Part shown: in pieces, positions 35,085 through 47,073 of the stretch
Numbering within the stretch: position 1 is the stretch's first letter
Layout: each line of letters opens with the position of its first letter
Made by a program: the position numbers and the translations under genes
Assembly (NCBI GenBank): GCA_037176845.1
Contig: JAYKXP010000045.1
Location: forward strand, 1 to 64,000
From: Paramarasmius palmivorus
Taxonomy: Eukaryota; Basidiomycota; Agaricomycetes; Agaricales; Marasmiaceae
DNA: 64,000 nucleotides
Direction of reading: 5' to 3'
Notes under the pieces: model-generated
Told to the model about the DNA's origin: nothing
Database searches by the model: none
The model's input: only the letters and a program-made list of their open reading frames with translations

Positions 35085-36219
35085 GATTTCGGCGAATATT
35101 TGCATCGATTTTTGATGCAGCAATTGTAGGTAAGTACTATAATTGTGATGCCAGTACCTTGTTGAACTCATTCACACTCTAGGGTTATAGCGAACAATTT
35201 TTTCTAGGATAGATGACTGATCGTGAATGCCCAGCTTTGATATTGTGATACCTGCGTTCTCTCATGCTGCTCAGTTCAACGTACTGCGCTCACCGATGGA
35301 CTTTTTCATCTATCAATCACTTGTCTTACACTTTCTTGATACAATGGACACAAAGAAGCGAGTAGAGATAGGACGTAGTTTCGAATATATAGCACACACT
35401 TGTGTTTTCAATCACTCTTTTCCCCTTTCTTGGTAAAATGGACATAGAGAAACGACAAGATGGAGTTGATTCAGAGCGGAGACAGAACCTTGTCTCGAAT
35501 ACATATCACACACTTGTTGTTATATCTAGATAACAGTTTGATACATGTACAAGTCTCAAATCCCATCTCGACAACGAACGTCGGTACGCCCACTGCATTC
35601 CAACGACTTCGGGGTATTCTCTCAAGGTTTTAGGGTGCTTTGACGGCCATCGCCACCAATAACGGATGCATGGAGGAAAGTTATTGAAGTGGCTTCAACG
35701 CTGAATATCGGATAGTCCGGTATTTTCAAGGAAATGTTGATTTTGCGACTTGCATTGATGTATTTCATCGCTGTTCTGATGCCCTGATAACGATATTTGA
35801 GTTCATGGATATGGCGAAGGAGGGGGTGGCATACCAATCTCGTTCTTGTGATTTGCAGATACAGTGCCTAACTTAGGCAGCCTAAGTCCAACCACTGGCA
35901 GCGCCGTGTTGGAAGACGCCAACAGACTCACCTTGCCAACTTGAACGACCTCATAACTTGGTACTCGATGATTGTGGGTCGTAAATTCCACGCAGTGTTA
36001 TTTCAGTACGACGAGAGACCGAAGATGTCTGAATGGTGAGTAATCGAATGCCGTGTACCGAAAATAAACGGGTTAAGCCAAGGTCAAGCAGGAACGCCAC
36101 GTAAAGTGTTTCCAAACGACCAACTTGCTGCCGGAACGAATCAAGAACATTTCGAGTGAGATAGAGAATGGTCTTACAAAGTACATACCTTCGGAATCAT
36201 AGAGCTTGAAGAAGAGATC
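35085..36219. other. No recognised gene
   Basis: The stretch contains two related TTGGTAAAATGG/TTGATACAATGGACA-type segments near 35335 and 35435 (a short local duplication) and small minus-strand frames at 35622-35991 that I cannot identify. Confidence 0.35.
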
Positions 36220-39200
36220 ATCGTGGTACTGATCAAGCAGCAGGCGCTTAATTGACATCAGGTGATGTCAAGCTCTGAATGCCACGTGGTGAATTTACCT
36301 CTTTCCTCGACGACGATGTTGCTGCACCCATTACCTTCCGCCGGCGACGGCCCTGTAAAACCTTGCCGACGGAGTCCAGGTTATGTTCTTGGGGTACTAT
36401 CAAACTCATTAACCCCAAGAATGGGGCAGAAAGCTATCATCGATATTGAATGGTACCTTTTTTTTTCGCTCTAGCCTTTTCTACCGTATCTGATGTTCGG
36501 TTCTAAGACAAGAAGGGTGGAAGGATTCAAACCAGGCCATCGAGCATGTTTCTTGAACACGACAAGACAGATCAAGGAGAATTGGTTACGCCGGTACGTC
36601 TTCCTTATACTCTTCCTCTTCGCGCGTTTCCTGAAAGACGAACGGGTTAGGCATAGGTATACCCCGTGAAGACGATGTTTTTGGAAGTCCTCAATGTTTA
36701 CCCAACGACGAGAAGGCCGTTCTTCTGGTATTCATATTCACCTGGGTGAACGCCCAATTACACAGTCGGAGTAACTACAATGTTGATGGTACGTCTCGCT
36801 CCCTTTTTCCTTTTCTTGTTGAAGCTAATGAGCTGCCAGGTGTCTTTTTAGTACCTCTATCAACACAATGTATACCAGCGGATACAGATCATCGGCATCG
36901 AGACCGGAATCTTCATGTTGCCCATCGTTTTACACCTGTCACCGATTCTTTGGCGATACAACTGCCGTGGATGACGTGGGGTTCCCGAGAATCGTAATGC
37001 TCCCCCTTCAAAGCACTCGACGCCTTACAACGTCGTCTCTACCTACGTCCGCCTAGTTGCCACCCTGGATGTAAATACCAACACGTACCCGGACACTGGT
37101 ATCGACGATGCAAACCATATCCTCGGACATCGATCTCAACGTCACTCCGCACCTTCCCCTGCTACCATTCACCTTTACCATCGAGCTTTTCGCCCTGCCG
37201 ACTACCAACCAATCGTCACTTACGACATCTCACATCCGGTAGAAGCGTGCATTTGTACCTTCTGTGGACACCGTTATGAGACGCCTACGTCCTTTTTCCA
37301 CCTCCTCATCTACTGCCTTTCCCTTTAGGTCTCACTTCGAGGCTTGTCGGTCGTCTATAAGGGTACAATCCAGGGAAGGAATGCAGGCGTACGGTGGTGA
37401 CCATACACTCCTGTTCAAATAGTACGCACCAGGCACCAGGATGACGCGACCATTGCACATCCCAACGCACACCAGGAGATGTCAAGTCGCTGGTACTCTC
37501 CCGCTCCGACCTCTCCAGACCTTCGCTCTGATATAATCGGCCAGATTATGTCATCCTCTGAACCCAAATATCTGTGTTTGTACGACAACCTCCGCCTTCA
37601 TTCCTTCTCCCTGTCCTCCACCGTCTCCTTCAGAGTTGCGGACATCTTTTCCGCATGCAAATGACACCTGGCTAAGGGCTCCGGTGGCCACGACACATTC
37701 TATGACTTCCGTTGCCCTTCCAACCAATATTACCCCACACTACCTCTTTCCTACTCCCTCGATAAACGGAGCAAGCAGTCATAGTGTGCGGTACCTACCT
37801 CCCCCACCAGCGCCATGTCCCCATCTCTCCGCTAACACCCATCATCTGCCATACAAACTACTCTGAGCGTGACGATATACACCTGCTCTTCACTCTCCAC
37901 TACCCCCACCCGTGCCTCACATTACCTTCCCCGTTCTCTTGCCAGGACGTGAGGTTTCACGCACCGAGGAACACGAGTAGACGGGGGTGTATAGCATGGT
38001 ATCAATCCTTGCCCCCGCGGAACTCTTACACGCAGCATGCGGCCTCCAACCTTCCCCTTCCATCTACCTCGACCCCAAGCCCTTCTACCCGTCGTACCTA
38101 CCTGTCTGTCTTGGCCAGGGGATATCGGGGTTACAAACTGGAAATCACTCCTGGGGGTATCCATTCACCAGCGCAAGCCTACCCACCTTCCTTCTTTTAA
38201 ATGCCCCATCCGAAGCCTCTCCGCCGATTCCGTTTCCTGTTTACCATTCGCTCCGTGCTTCCTCTGCCCTGAGCCTACCTCTGGTGGTGATAGTACTCCG
38301 TTGGCTGTGATCACCTCCAGTGCCAAGGCTGTTTTCATCACCTCCTTACCTTTGAACGGCACGAACATTCCTTCGGCCTCCGTCTTCCTGTGCGTATCGA
38401 AAGGGCGTGTTTCGTGGAGGAAGCGGTGTATGGGGCGGAGGATTGGTTGAACAGCTGATGACAAGGTATACCGTTTCGCAGAACGAGAAGTCAGAGAAGA
38501 TTCATAGGAATATCCAACTTCAAGCAATGGAAGGTACGTGTTTATGGTTTGTCATACGTACCTTGTGTTGGTTCTAACTACTCGCCACTACGGACAGAAT
38601 CACATCCTTTTCTTGCCCTCGGTGTTTTCAGCCATTTTCGACTCACGACCTTTACCTATTTGTTCTGCGCTCCGGCAGAATTATGACATGGAGCATGCGA
38701 GCCAAGGCAGGGCGCCCAGGGATATACCAAGATCCTCTATCGAACTCCTGCCGTTCTATTACACGAGACGCGAGGATATTGGATTCTTCGTACCATCGGA
38801 CAACGTCGAGGTTCCGCTTTCGCTTTCCGTGGCTGCCGAGGAGATCGGATGTGAGAAAAGACCCAACGAGTGGAGCTGTCGTGGGTGAAGCTCAATCTAT
38901 CGGAAAGGTGCAATGGAGTCGGGTAGAGTGAGAGCGCTGGATTGCCATACACCCTTTAGGATCCCTATGCCTCGAGCACCGACGCTTCGCTCAAACCACC
39001 GATTACCCTTGAAGCTTGTGGTCCCATGTCACGAAAAACGTTCCCGATGCAGCTCCTCGAGGCAAACCACTGCTTGTCACTTTTTACCCGTTCCGGAGTC
39101 CGCCGTCAGATCACCGATTCGAAGACCTGATCTGGGCGTTCCTGACAGCATGCGCCTGCTTGTTGTTAATAAACGCACTTGTTATGTGTTATCGGTGCGG

Positions 39201-39370
39201 TACCTGTGGTCAGCCAACGATCTATCAATCGCTGGGACTATTGGAAGTGCTGAGCACGGAGTGAGTGAGGCTCACAAGCTATCACTATCCACGAGAACTC
39301 CCTTCGTCTCAATCACAGGCAGCATTCCCCTTCTTGTCTTGGGGTTAAAAAAGCACTACTATCCACGATG
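36220..39370 (+). repeat. CCACGTGG-headed intron-rich repeat, unit C
   Basis: The head has the full inverted pair TGACATCAGGTGATGTCA (36253-36270) and CCACGTGG (36282-36289). Intron-like intervals are near 36452-36507, 36595-36656 (GTACGTCTTCC...GGCATAG) and 36788-36839 (GTACGTCTCGC...TGCCAG). The order and intron spacing match unit B. Proline-rich exon-like sequence follows to about 38500, with overlapping open frames in several phases. Its right limit is uncertain. No F-box gene follows. Confidence 0.5.
36253..36289. promoter_or_regulatory. CRE-like inverted pair plus CCACGTGG
   Basis: This is the best-preserved head module. TGACATCA and its inverted copy TGATGTCA are separated by GG, then CCACGTGG follows 11 bp later. 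bZIP (ATF/CREB-like) and bHLH factors bind such cores in fungi; that they act here is inferred. Confidence 0.5.
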
Positions 39371-39626
39371 ACATCTCCTTCCCAATCACATCAGCCTCAT
39401 TCCCCTCGTACTTGACGTAACCTTTGCGTTCTCGCCTCATGTCAGCCTTCTCGCGCCGTCTTTTCCCCGCTGAGTTGCAGGGAACCAGCTATCCTCGTTG
39501 GAATGTCAGTCCACGATCTATCCTTAGAGCCAGATAGTCGTTCTGTGTATTACGCTGTGAATATAATCTCATGGTATCATTATGATGTTACATATACTAC
39601 AACAGTCCGTTCTACTTAATACTGTC

Positions 39627-39706
39627 AACAGCTCAGCGGTAGAGCATCGCATTCCGGTGGCTTGTATGGCGCAGGGATCGCGGAGGTCATCCGTTCAGTC
39701 CGGGTC
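39627..39706 (+). other. tRNA-like sequence, D-arm and T-arm only
   Basis: GCTCAGCGGTAGAGC (39631-39645) makes a perfect D-stem, and ATCCG, TTCAGTC, CGGGT (39689-39705) makes a T-arm. Their spacing is 19 nt longer than in an intronless tRNA. The acceptor and anticodon stems do not pair, so it is at best a tRNA-derived relic, unlike the tRNA-Asp copies. Confidence 0.3.
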
Positions 39707-40348
39707 GAGATCAATTTTGTATTCTCTTTCTAAGTCCTCCAGTTGCTCTTGTACAATACTCTGTTCTGTGCTCAGCTGATCATGCAGCGGAGATGTCATC
39801 TCCCCGTGTGCGTCGGCTGTGAATGGAGGAAACCGAAGTTGATGAGGAAGGAGAAGGACAAGCAAGGATCTTGTCCAAGGCGTCAATCTCGCTCGGTAGA
39901 TCCGCACATGCTTCTTCGACTAGCGCGCTCTTTCTTCCTTCATCTCGATGTCCAGACCATGTACACCTTCGACTTCCGTAACGAGAGTAGGCGCTGGATG
40001 TGACCTAGCCATCGCTCATGTGCATGGTTGGATGTTTGGGGTCGGCTTATATGAATATCCGCTGGACTATGGCGTGGAGATGACAGGGAGTGTCGGAAGT
40101 CGCGTTCAACAGTTCAGGAGTTCGCATGCGCATGTATGTGTTGATATAAGGTCGTGCGAGGAAGCCGATGACGGGAAGAGCTAGGGGTATTCGTGTCGGG
40201 TAGGTATACAGCGTCTTCTTTGGGCGCAGTAGATGGCGAAGAGGAATGATCCGTCTAGTGGTTTGGGCTAACACTCCTTCCTTTTCCTTCCTTCCTCTAC
40301 ATCTGCTTCATTGCCCATGTCGTGCTCTACACCTCCTCATCTCTCCAA

Positions 40349-40900
40349 CTACGCCAAGGAACGAAACGCCAACCTCCTCCACGTTATATGAAAAGGGGCG
40401 TTGGAGCTATGAGGTCTGAAAAGGCGGACCAGTCGGATGACCATTCCTATGATATATCTTCTTTTTGTGGGGTAGAGTTGTCGTTGGAGAAAAGTGATGG
40501 GGTAGAGTCGATGGAAGAAGGGGAACTCAAGGGCCAAATTTCGTACGCGTGCTCATGCTTCGTCTTCAGTCATGTCAGCAGGGGAAAGTATGAAGATAAG
40601 TAAAAGAAGCGTACCATCCAGATCGAATTGCGGCCTATGGCTCCGAACGGTCGAAGGTTTGGCATTGGCCCAGCTCTTGTTTGTCGTACGTGTTGTCCTA
40701 CAGCTTGTCGGGATAGTCGAGAATGTAAAACGATAGAGACATTCTTCTGGTGTTTTCTTCATTTGCTGAGGTAGAATTGTCGAGTCGGTGGAGGAAGGTG
40801 AAAAAGAAGGCCAGATTGTGTACGCGCGTTGAATCGCTGATTGGGCCTTGTCTTCTGTCTGTAAGGTTCTAAAACATCAGCAGGGGAAGAGAAGAGGGGG
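40349..40900 (-). pseudogene. Minus-strand repeated exon module, left copy
   Basis: On the minus strand two related blocks (about 40800-40740 and 40560-40430) encode IWPSFSPSSTDST-like and FPFFHRLYP-like peptides from the same DNA in different frames. Intron-like GTACGC...TGAAG (about 40611-40562) and GTACGTCTC...AG (about 40921-40868) lie between them. The whole looks like a decayed multi-exon gene with internally duplicated exons. Confidence 0.4.
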
Positions 40901-41144
40901 GAAGGGGAAATGAGACGTACCATGAACACGGAATTGCTCCCAAGAGTCGAGAAGTTGACTCTGTCTTGTTTTGTCGTAACGTGGAAAACGACCTAAAGAA
41001 CGCCTGTATTCATGTTGACCTAGTCCATACGGTATTTCGAGTTTCAAGGTATGTCGTTATGAGTATATGGTGTCGAGGAAGGAGTGGAAGGCGTAGTGAA
41101 AGAACGGGAAAGCGTATCCGATTCGTCAACGCAAAAATTATGGC

Positions 41145-41158
41145 TAGGGTTAGGGTTA
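41145..41158. repeat. Interstitial telomere-like TTAGGG run
   Basis: TAGGGTTAGGGTTA, a little over two TTAGGG units, in the left copy of the duplication. The matching site in the right copy is at 46789-46803. Confidence 0.6.
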
Positions 41159-41249
41159 TATGTCATTCGGCGTTCTAGGTCCGAACCAGGTTGACTTGGC
41201 ACCACCATATTCAATGTCGATGCCTGGCGTTTTTCTTTCTAGTAGGTGT

Positions 41250-41296
41250 TGGTAAGTCGCCGGTGCTCAGGAGCTGGGTTCGACACAGCTGGGGAG
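41250..41296 (+). other. tRNA-Asp-like 3' half, remnant
   Basis: GAGCTGGGTTCGACACAGCTGGGGAG keeps the T-loop TTCGAC and part of the 3' acceptor, and sits in the position equivalent to the fuller copy at 46995-47073. The 5' half is lost. Confidence 0.4.
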
Positions 41297-42459
41297 ACGA
41301 CGATTGGAACTTGCCGTTTTTCCTGGTTTTCTTCCCTATGAGGTACCGTGGTATTGACTGCTGCTCTATTAGGCGCTAGCTTCCCTTTCCGTTCCCTAGT
41401 TGTTGAAGTATTGCATGAGTTACACGCGACAAGCTTCGACATACACTGGGTATGATTCTACCATAGCTGTGGCGTGGGGTTGATGCGGGCATAGCTTCAA
41501 TTCCATTCGGTTAACTCGCGGAGCTGAGCTGCTGAAGTTCGTTATGTCTCATTCTCTTAGCTTCGAGTACGATACTTGATATTCAATTACCATGCACACA
41601 GATCGCTTTGACAACGTCTTCACATCCACTCACGCTAGTGAAATGAAGAGGATCAACAGGTAGTGGCCCAAGTAGTCTTTCACCATTTTTGTGTCTCTTA
41701 CAATCAACAGAATCCGTAAATGCTCTTCTATCCAGGCTTTCCAACAAGTAGTCCTTTTCCTGGCGAACGCTCGCCAGATTTTGCGTTGTCACAAGTCGAT
41801 ATTAGTCACGGCAAGTACCTTGCACGTTCGCGTCATCAAGCATTGTAACGCTGATATCTGCTATCAAACCCAGGCATGGACGAGTTTCAACGGGAGTACG
41901 CTGGGTGTGAGTTTCAACTAGGAATTGAGCTTTATGCGAGCCTTCAGTTTCATAAACCTAGGCGTAACCGTTTTCGTATTTCAGGAGCTAGCTAACCTGC
42001 GGTACGTCGTTCTTCTACCCGGTACTCGTATGCTCATCCGGGATACGTATCTTTGACTGAGATATTCGATAGATCCCTGCTAGTACATCGGCTTCAGATG
42101 CAGGTCCGATACATGGACAGAACGCGCCTTTAAAGTACGTTATTTCACTTTGGGATCTGATCATGAAACTCATCACCCGAAGTTGTGATTGGCACGTATT
42201 GGCTCTTTCAATTTGATATTATTTCACATTTCACGAAACCTACTTCGAGGCTTGCACGCAGCTTCTTGGTATAAAGTACATCCGATCAATCTCAACACAC
42301 AGCATCATTAACAGTGCCCGGGTTCGACTAGCACCCGGTCAAGGACTAAACACGGTCTGATTGATTTTCGCTGTTATTCTTGAATCCTTCATTGACGATC
42401 CAGGGAACCCTTACACATCCACCGGAGTTGAATCTGGGTTTTATTCCGAAACTGCAGCT

Positions 42460-43121
42460 GGAAGGGCTGGCAGTACGTGATGTCGATTACGGGGTCGAAT
42501 AAAGCAAATCCTCCCAGATACAGAGGTACTGGACATACTTTGTTATCCATCATTCCCTCCCAAAGCAGTCGGCACTCCCACGTTTGTGTTCCCCATCACG
42601 ATCAGAGGACTAATTTGCATCGTGTAAACCTCTATTTGATTGGTCATAGGTCAGTGATCTGTTCGACAAAATAATGCTGTGCAGCTCTTCCCATCCAACG
42701 ATCATAATGCTCATAGATACTTGAGCACGATCCTATAGGTCCAGCCAATCATACAGATTCGCAGCATAGACAGTTCTGTCTTTCGGCGCGTGAAAGATCA
42801 CGCCAACCTTTTTCTGTTGACACTGATTCCATCCTCGTACATACGTTTTCAACGTCTCAGCTGAGAATAGCTGGAAGGTACAACAGCCTCGGTGAGAACT
42901 TCAGCAGGTCCACATGCTCTGCTGGCAGCTCTATATCTGTGTGGGTATCTTGTCGTGCTCGATATCTATATTGATACTCCACAGGGCAGTTCAAAGTCCC
43001 ACTCAAATCAGTCCACCAATTCCGTGTGATCATGATGGTTACTGGCCTGAAACGAACCATAGGCCGCCATAAAAGCCCACGCCCAGAGAAACGGATTTCC
43101 CCCAACTCCTATCTAACCACC
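42460..43121. other. Spacer upstream of the 43.1-kb gene
   Basis: No gene is supported. It presumably includes the promoter of the gene starting at 43122. Confidence 0.35.
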
Positions 43122-45075
43122 ATGGCATTTGTGGGGTCCTCATCGATATCCATTGCCGGCGACGCAGTCAACGTTGTTCACGGTGACCAGGTTAACAACA
43201 CCGTCGTTGTTCGGAGGACAAGGAAGAAGATCAAAACAGAACCGACCCTTTATGACGAGGTGGGTTCCATTGAATCCGATATCCATATCTAATGTTGCTT
43301 TGGATTGCTAGTTCAGGAATGTCCGACTAGGGGACATCTATAGGACACGCGAAATCGGGCAGGGTACTATCATTATCCATCAGAAGGGTACACGTACACC
43401 TTTGAGAGTCGACCAATCAGTATCCGTAGCAAAAGTTCAAGATACCTCCTCAAAATATACAGTCGTCGCGTATCGAGGGCCTAATGCACATATTGTGAGT
43501 ATTCGGTCTCAACCTCAATGAATAAACATTCATCATCTCGAAGGCATGGAATTTAGAGTTTGAAAAGCTCGCTCCAGCGCAGTACGTGGTCCCGATCCAT
43601 CAAGCAGCAGATACATGACCAAACCATCAGGAATGCATTTTTCACTCAACTGTTCGGAATAAACCGATCACAGGTACCGTCCTTGCTGTTTTACGGAGGT
43701 AAGGTCAACGAGTCATGAGCATGCCAGAGAGACTAATTACATAGTAGAACTTGTACCCCTAGCCAGTGCATTCCCGGCATCTGCGACCTTGATTTGGACG
43801 TGGATGGCTATCTGTGCTTGGGGCAGAAGAGTCGATTCGATGTGGATAGATACGAACAACGGTCGGATATGCGACGGACCCACTCACAACAAGTTTTTCG
43901 CAAGTGAGAATCACTGCTCAATTCATTCTATTCATGCTATACCCCCACCAAGATCGGCTGAGTTCCTCAAAGACGACGTTGCATTTCGATTCTTTAGCAC
44001 CCTGGATAATAATGCACGACAGAACGATCTCCTTCTTCAACATCTTGCACGCCGCAGAAAATCACCGGACAACGACAGATTTTTTCCTCCATTGTATGAC
44101 TCCCAAAAAGAGGATCTTCTACTTCCCTTCGTAATCTACACACCGTCGCTGCGGCCAATCGCAATGATGCGAAGCGAGGAAATCAGCTTTTCCCAGAGAG
44201 GTGCGGGTACATGGAAGACTTCTAATCATGGCGCCTTGGAATACACTGATAAATTCAGTGGAAAAGATTATATTCGGTAAGATACCATCCCATTTGCCAC
44301 CCATCATATGCTAACAGTCTATAGATTTCAGCTAACGAACTTGGGTTATCAGATGTTATTGTCGGGCGGAAATCTACAACTATATTGTCATCTTTGGTTC
44401 CGAATGTCTTGCCAAACGTTTGCTCGGGCATGGATCGCACAAAGTCCTGCTATTTTTACACAGTTGGGCCTACCTGACGCGGAGCGACAAGAATGCTGTA
44501 CGTTGCCCAGAACCTGTCACGATAACCGAAATGAACTAATATCTCTTCTCATATGAGTTTTCCCGTGCTACTGTTATGGATTCCATGGACCATTTTCAGG
44601 TTTTTGCTGGATACGCCTCAAAACCAGCAATACGAATACTGCGTCTATCCCTTCGGGACCAACTCCCAAAATCGACAAGCCAGTCTACCTCCTTGTACCG
44701 AAACCACCACAGATACCATGCACGGCAGATTTTCCAAAGCAGATGCAGGATTGGACCGCCAATTTTCCGACCTACTGGTCATTCGATGTCGAACCAATGG
44801 GAGAAGCTGAAAGGGAGCACTTGAATCTTCCTCGAGCATTGCTGCAAGTGACAGCGGCACACAAAAACCACTGGAAAAATGAGGTGTACGACGCAGCTGC
44901 CGGATATCAGAAGGTCAAGGGCTATAGCTATGAAGCTTTTGCAGAGAGCTTGAAATTGCCTGTCCTCGAAGTCATAAATGGAGGCTATGGTTCGGTCCTC
45001 GAACCCAGTCTCACAGTTGCTGAAGGTATGTTAGCGACTTTGTTGACCTTAACAAACTCATTGAGACGCTTCTGA
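43122..45075 (+). CDS. Agaric family protein with N-terminal Gly/Asn motif, multi-exon
   Basis: The start has a good context (CCACCATGG). Exon 1 (43122-43259) has SISIAGDAVNVVHGDQVNNT. Exon 2 (43312-43494) reads FRNVRLGDIYRTREIGQGTI and ends YTVVAYRGPNAHI. Exon 3 (43557-43698, AG after TTT at 43555) reads FFTQLFGINRSQVPSLLFYG. Exon 4 (43745-44276) continues VELVPLASAF. Later exons include DSMDHFQ near 44580 and the C-terminal YWSFDVEPMGEAEREHLNLP near 44770-44830. The RLGDIYRTR, FxQLFGIN and YWSFD...GLP-like landmarks, in this order, define an agaric-expanded family that I know only as hypothetical. Phases of the first four exons agree. Exon edges from 44325 to 44750 are not resolved, so inactivation there cannot be excluded. 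Confidence 0.65.
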
Positions 45076-45130
45076 AGAAGAAAGGGTCGTATATAGCCAG
45101 GGCTTCTAATGAGAAATCAAGTTTGAATCG

Positions 45131-45440
45131 TTATTGTGGCTCGTTATGGCCTTTGTAGGGCAAGACTGTGACAATCATCTCGAGAAGCTGAAGCGAGAGG
45201 TGACGAAGCTGATCGCCGTGATTGATGCTTTCATTTGATGACCTTATGGATGAGGAGTAGGCGTTGAAAGGGAACCTCTGATCGAGGAATTGGAGGGTGA
45301 TTGAAAAAAGATGAGACTTGGAGTGTTCAAGGTGTGCTTGAAGGCGATCCAACGTTGCAGAAGGAGATGAAAAATGGGATATTTCTATGAATACAGAAGC
45401 CCAGATCACCAGTGTGGTGGCTGAGTTTGAAGGGAAAGGG
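45131..45440 (-). pseudogene. F-box gene fragment
   Basis: A minus-strand frame keeps VIWASVFIEISHFSSPSATL, RLQAHLEHSKSHLFSITLQF and LRHLSLQLLEM. This matches the segment just after the F-box in the 23.8-kb gene (ALWASIHLEISSSAYHPATL). The F-box itself and the C-terminal half are missing. Its orientation is opposite to all other F-box members of the window. Confidence 0.6.
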
Positions 45441-46788
45441 GAAAGGGAAGGTGAAGATATCTTCAACACGTCGTAACGCTTAATCGCTTTTTAGGCCTTC
45501 CGCACATAGTTCTTCGACTAGCCCTCTCTTTATTCCTCCATTTCCATCTTCATGTTCACGCCATCGAAACCTTCGACTTCTGTAGCTAGCGTAGGCGGTA
45601 CATCAGTCGGATGGAGCCTGGCCATCGCTCAGGTGCGAGTTCCCCTTGAATGCTAGGGGTGAATATCCGCTGGACTTTGGCGTGGGGAGGAAATGGATGT
45701 TGTGAGCAGTTGCGTTGAACAGTTCATGGAATTAGCATCGGGTCGATATCGGGCCGTGCGAGGAAGGGAGGACGAGAAGAGCTGGGGGTATTCGTGTCGA
45801 GTAGGCTTCTTCGGCGCCGTAGAGGAAGGATCCGTTTGGTGATTCAGCTAACACTCCTTCTCGTTCATTACATTCTCCTCCCACAATCTCCTCCGATTCA
45901 ACGCCCCGGGCTTGCTCCTACACCCCTTCATTCCTGTCATCTTCCTCCAATTCGGACAACGATTGAAATACCAATACTCTCTGCTGGACGGGAAAGAAGT
46001 GTAAAGGCCGGTCGTTCTAAGAACACGGACTATTCTTCTGATGTATCTTCTTCATTTTATGAGGTAGAGTCATCGATGGAAGGGTTTCTGGGGTAGAGGC
46101 GGTGGAAGAAGGGGAAATCGATGGCCAAATCGCGTACGCGCGCTTGTGCTTCGTCTCCTGCCTATAATGTTCAGTGGTGTCAGCAGAAGAGTCTGAAGAT
46201 AAGGAAAAGCATACCATTCACACCAGTTTATGGTCTATGGCTCCGAATGGTTGAGAATGAGGGTTTGATTTTGGTCCCAGCGCTTGCTTCGTCATCCTAC
46301 AGTTTGTCCGGATGCATCTCGTTCGGGTTCTAGATTGTGATGATAGGGGCGTTCTCGTGTTTTTGCTTCGTTTGGTGGGGTAGAATTGTCGGTTGAGGGG
46401 TGCTGGGTAGAGGCACTGGAGCAAGGTAAAAAAAAGAAGGCCAAATGGTGGACGCGCGTTGAATGACCGCTTGGGCTTCGACTTCTATCTGTGGGTTCCA
46501 AGGCTTTAGCAGGTGAGGGGAAGGAGAAGATGGGGGGACATGAGACGTACCATTCACACATTTCTACCACTCCAAAGAGTCGAAAAGTTGGTTGTGTCTT
46601 GTTTTGTCTTATGTTCGTTGGGAACGGCATATAGCTCGCTTGGATATCCATGCCATCTTGATACAAGAGGTGGTTCGAGTTGAAAGTTATTGCGTTACGC
46701 GTATGTGGTGTCGAGGAAGTAGCGGCAGGCGTAGTGAAGGGGAAAGTGTATCCGAGAAACCGTTGATGTGAAGAAAAAAAGAAAGTGG

Positions 46789-46803
46789 TTAGGGTTAGGG
46801 TTA
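46789..46803. repeat. Interstitial telomere-like TTAGGG run
   Basis: TTAGGGTTAGGGTTA, two and a half units of the canonical fungal telomere repeat, at the place equivalent to 41145. Confidence 0.65.
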
Positions 46804-46994
46804 TGATGTCGTTCGGCTTTCTAGGGAGTCCGAGTAAACATGCTTCGCACCACCATGTTCGCGATGTCAACGTCTGGTGTTTTTCTTTCTTGATGTAAGT
46901 TGTATTGTTCCAAGGTTGCTCAAAGTCTTGCTCTTTACCAAAACTATCCGCCTACATTAACCCTGCAATAAATGTTACTGAATGTTCCTTTAGT

Positions 46995-47073
46995 TCCCCG
47001 ATAGTATGTCGGTTATTACCCGCGCCTGTAATGGCCTCCGCGCGGAAGCTGAGTTCGACTCTCAGCCGGGGAG
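46995..47073 (+). tRNA. tRNA-Asp-like gene or pseudogene, anticodon position GTA
   Basis: The acceptor TCCCCGA against CCGGGGA pairs in six of seven positions. The T-arm CTGAG, TTCGACT, CTCAG is perfect. The anticodon stem CGCGC/GCGCG is perfect and the discriminator is G. The body matches the tRNA-Asp at 22852. The 14-nt loop reads CTGTAATGGCCTCC, so positions 34-36 are GTA instead of GTC, with a possible 7-nt intron after position 37. The wrong anticodon and the 7-66 mismatch suggest a pseudogene; expression is possible because A-box and B-box are kept. Confidence 0.5.

Larger units (their letters stand above)
39895..42460. repeat. Left copy of a 2.6-kb direct duplication
   Basis: It shares order and sequence with 45500-48135. 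Examples are the segments starting ATCCGCTGGACT (40056 and 45667), the GGGGTATTCGTGTCG block (40184 and 45787), a TTAGGG-like array (41145 and 46789), a tRNA-like T-arm (41272 and 47050) and the CAGTGYCCGG block (42315 and 48015). The two copies are about 5.6 kb apart in the same orientation, diverged by many substitutions and small indels. On the minus strand both contain exon-like modules bounded by GTACG...AG introns. Confidence 0.65.

Noticed and set aside
38165..38527. Minus-strand 120-codon frame in unit C
   Set aside because: Overlaps several open frames on both strands in a biased, stop-poor region; no recognisable protein features.
39627..39706. Functional tRNA gene (anticodon CCG)
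   Set aside because: D-arm and T-arm are present, but acceptor and anticodon stems do not pair.
41145..41158. Possible chromosome end
   Set aside because: Only two TTAGGG units with ordinary sequence on both sides; a telomere would be a long terminal array.
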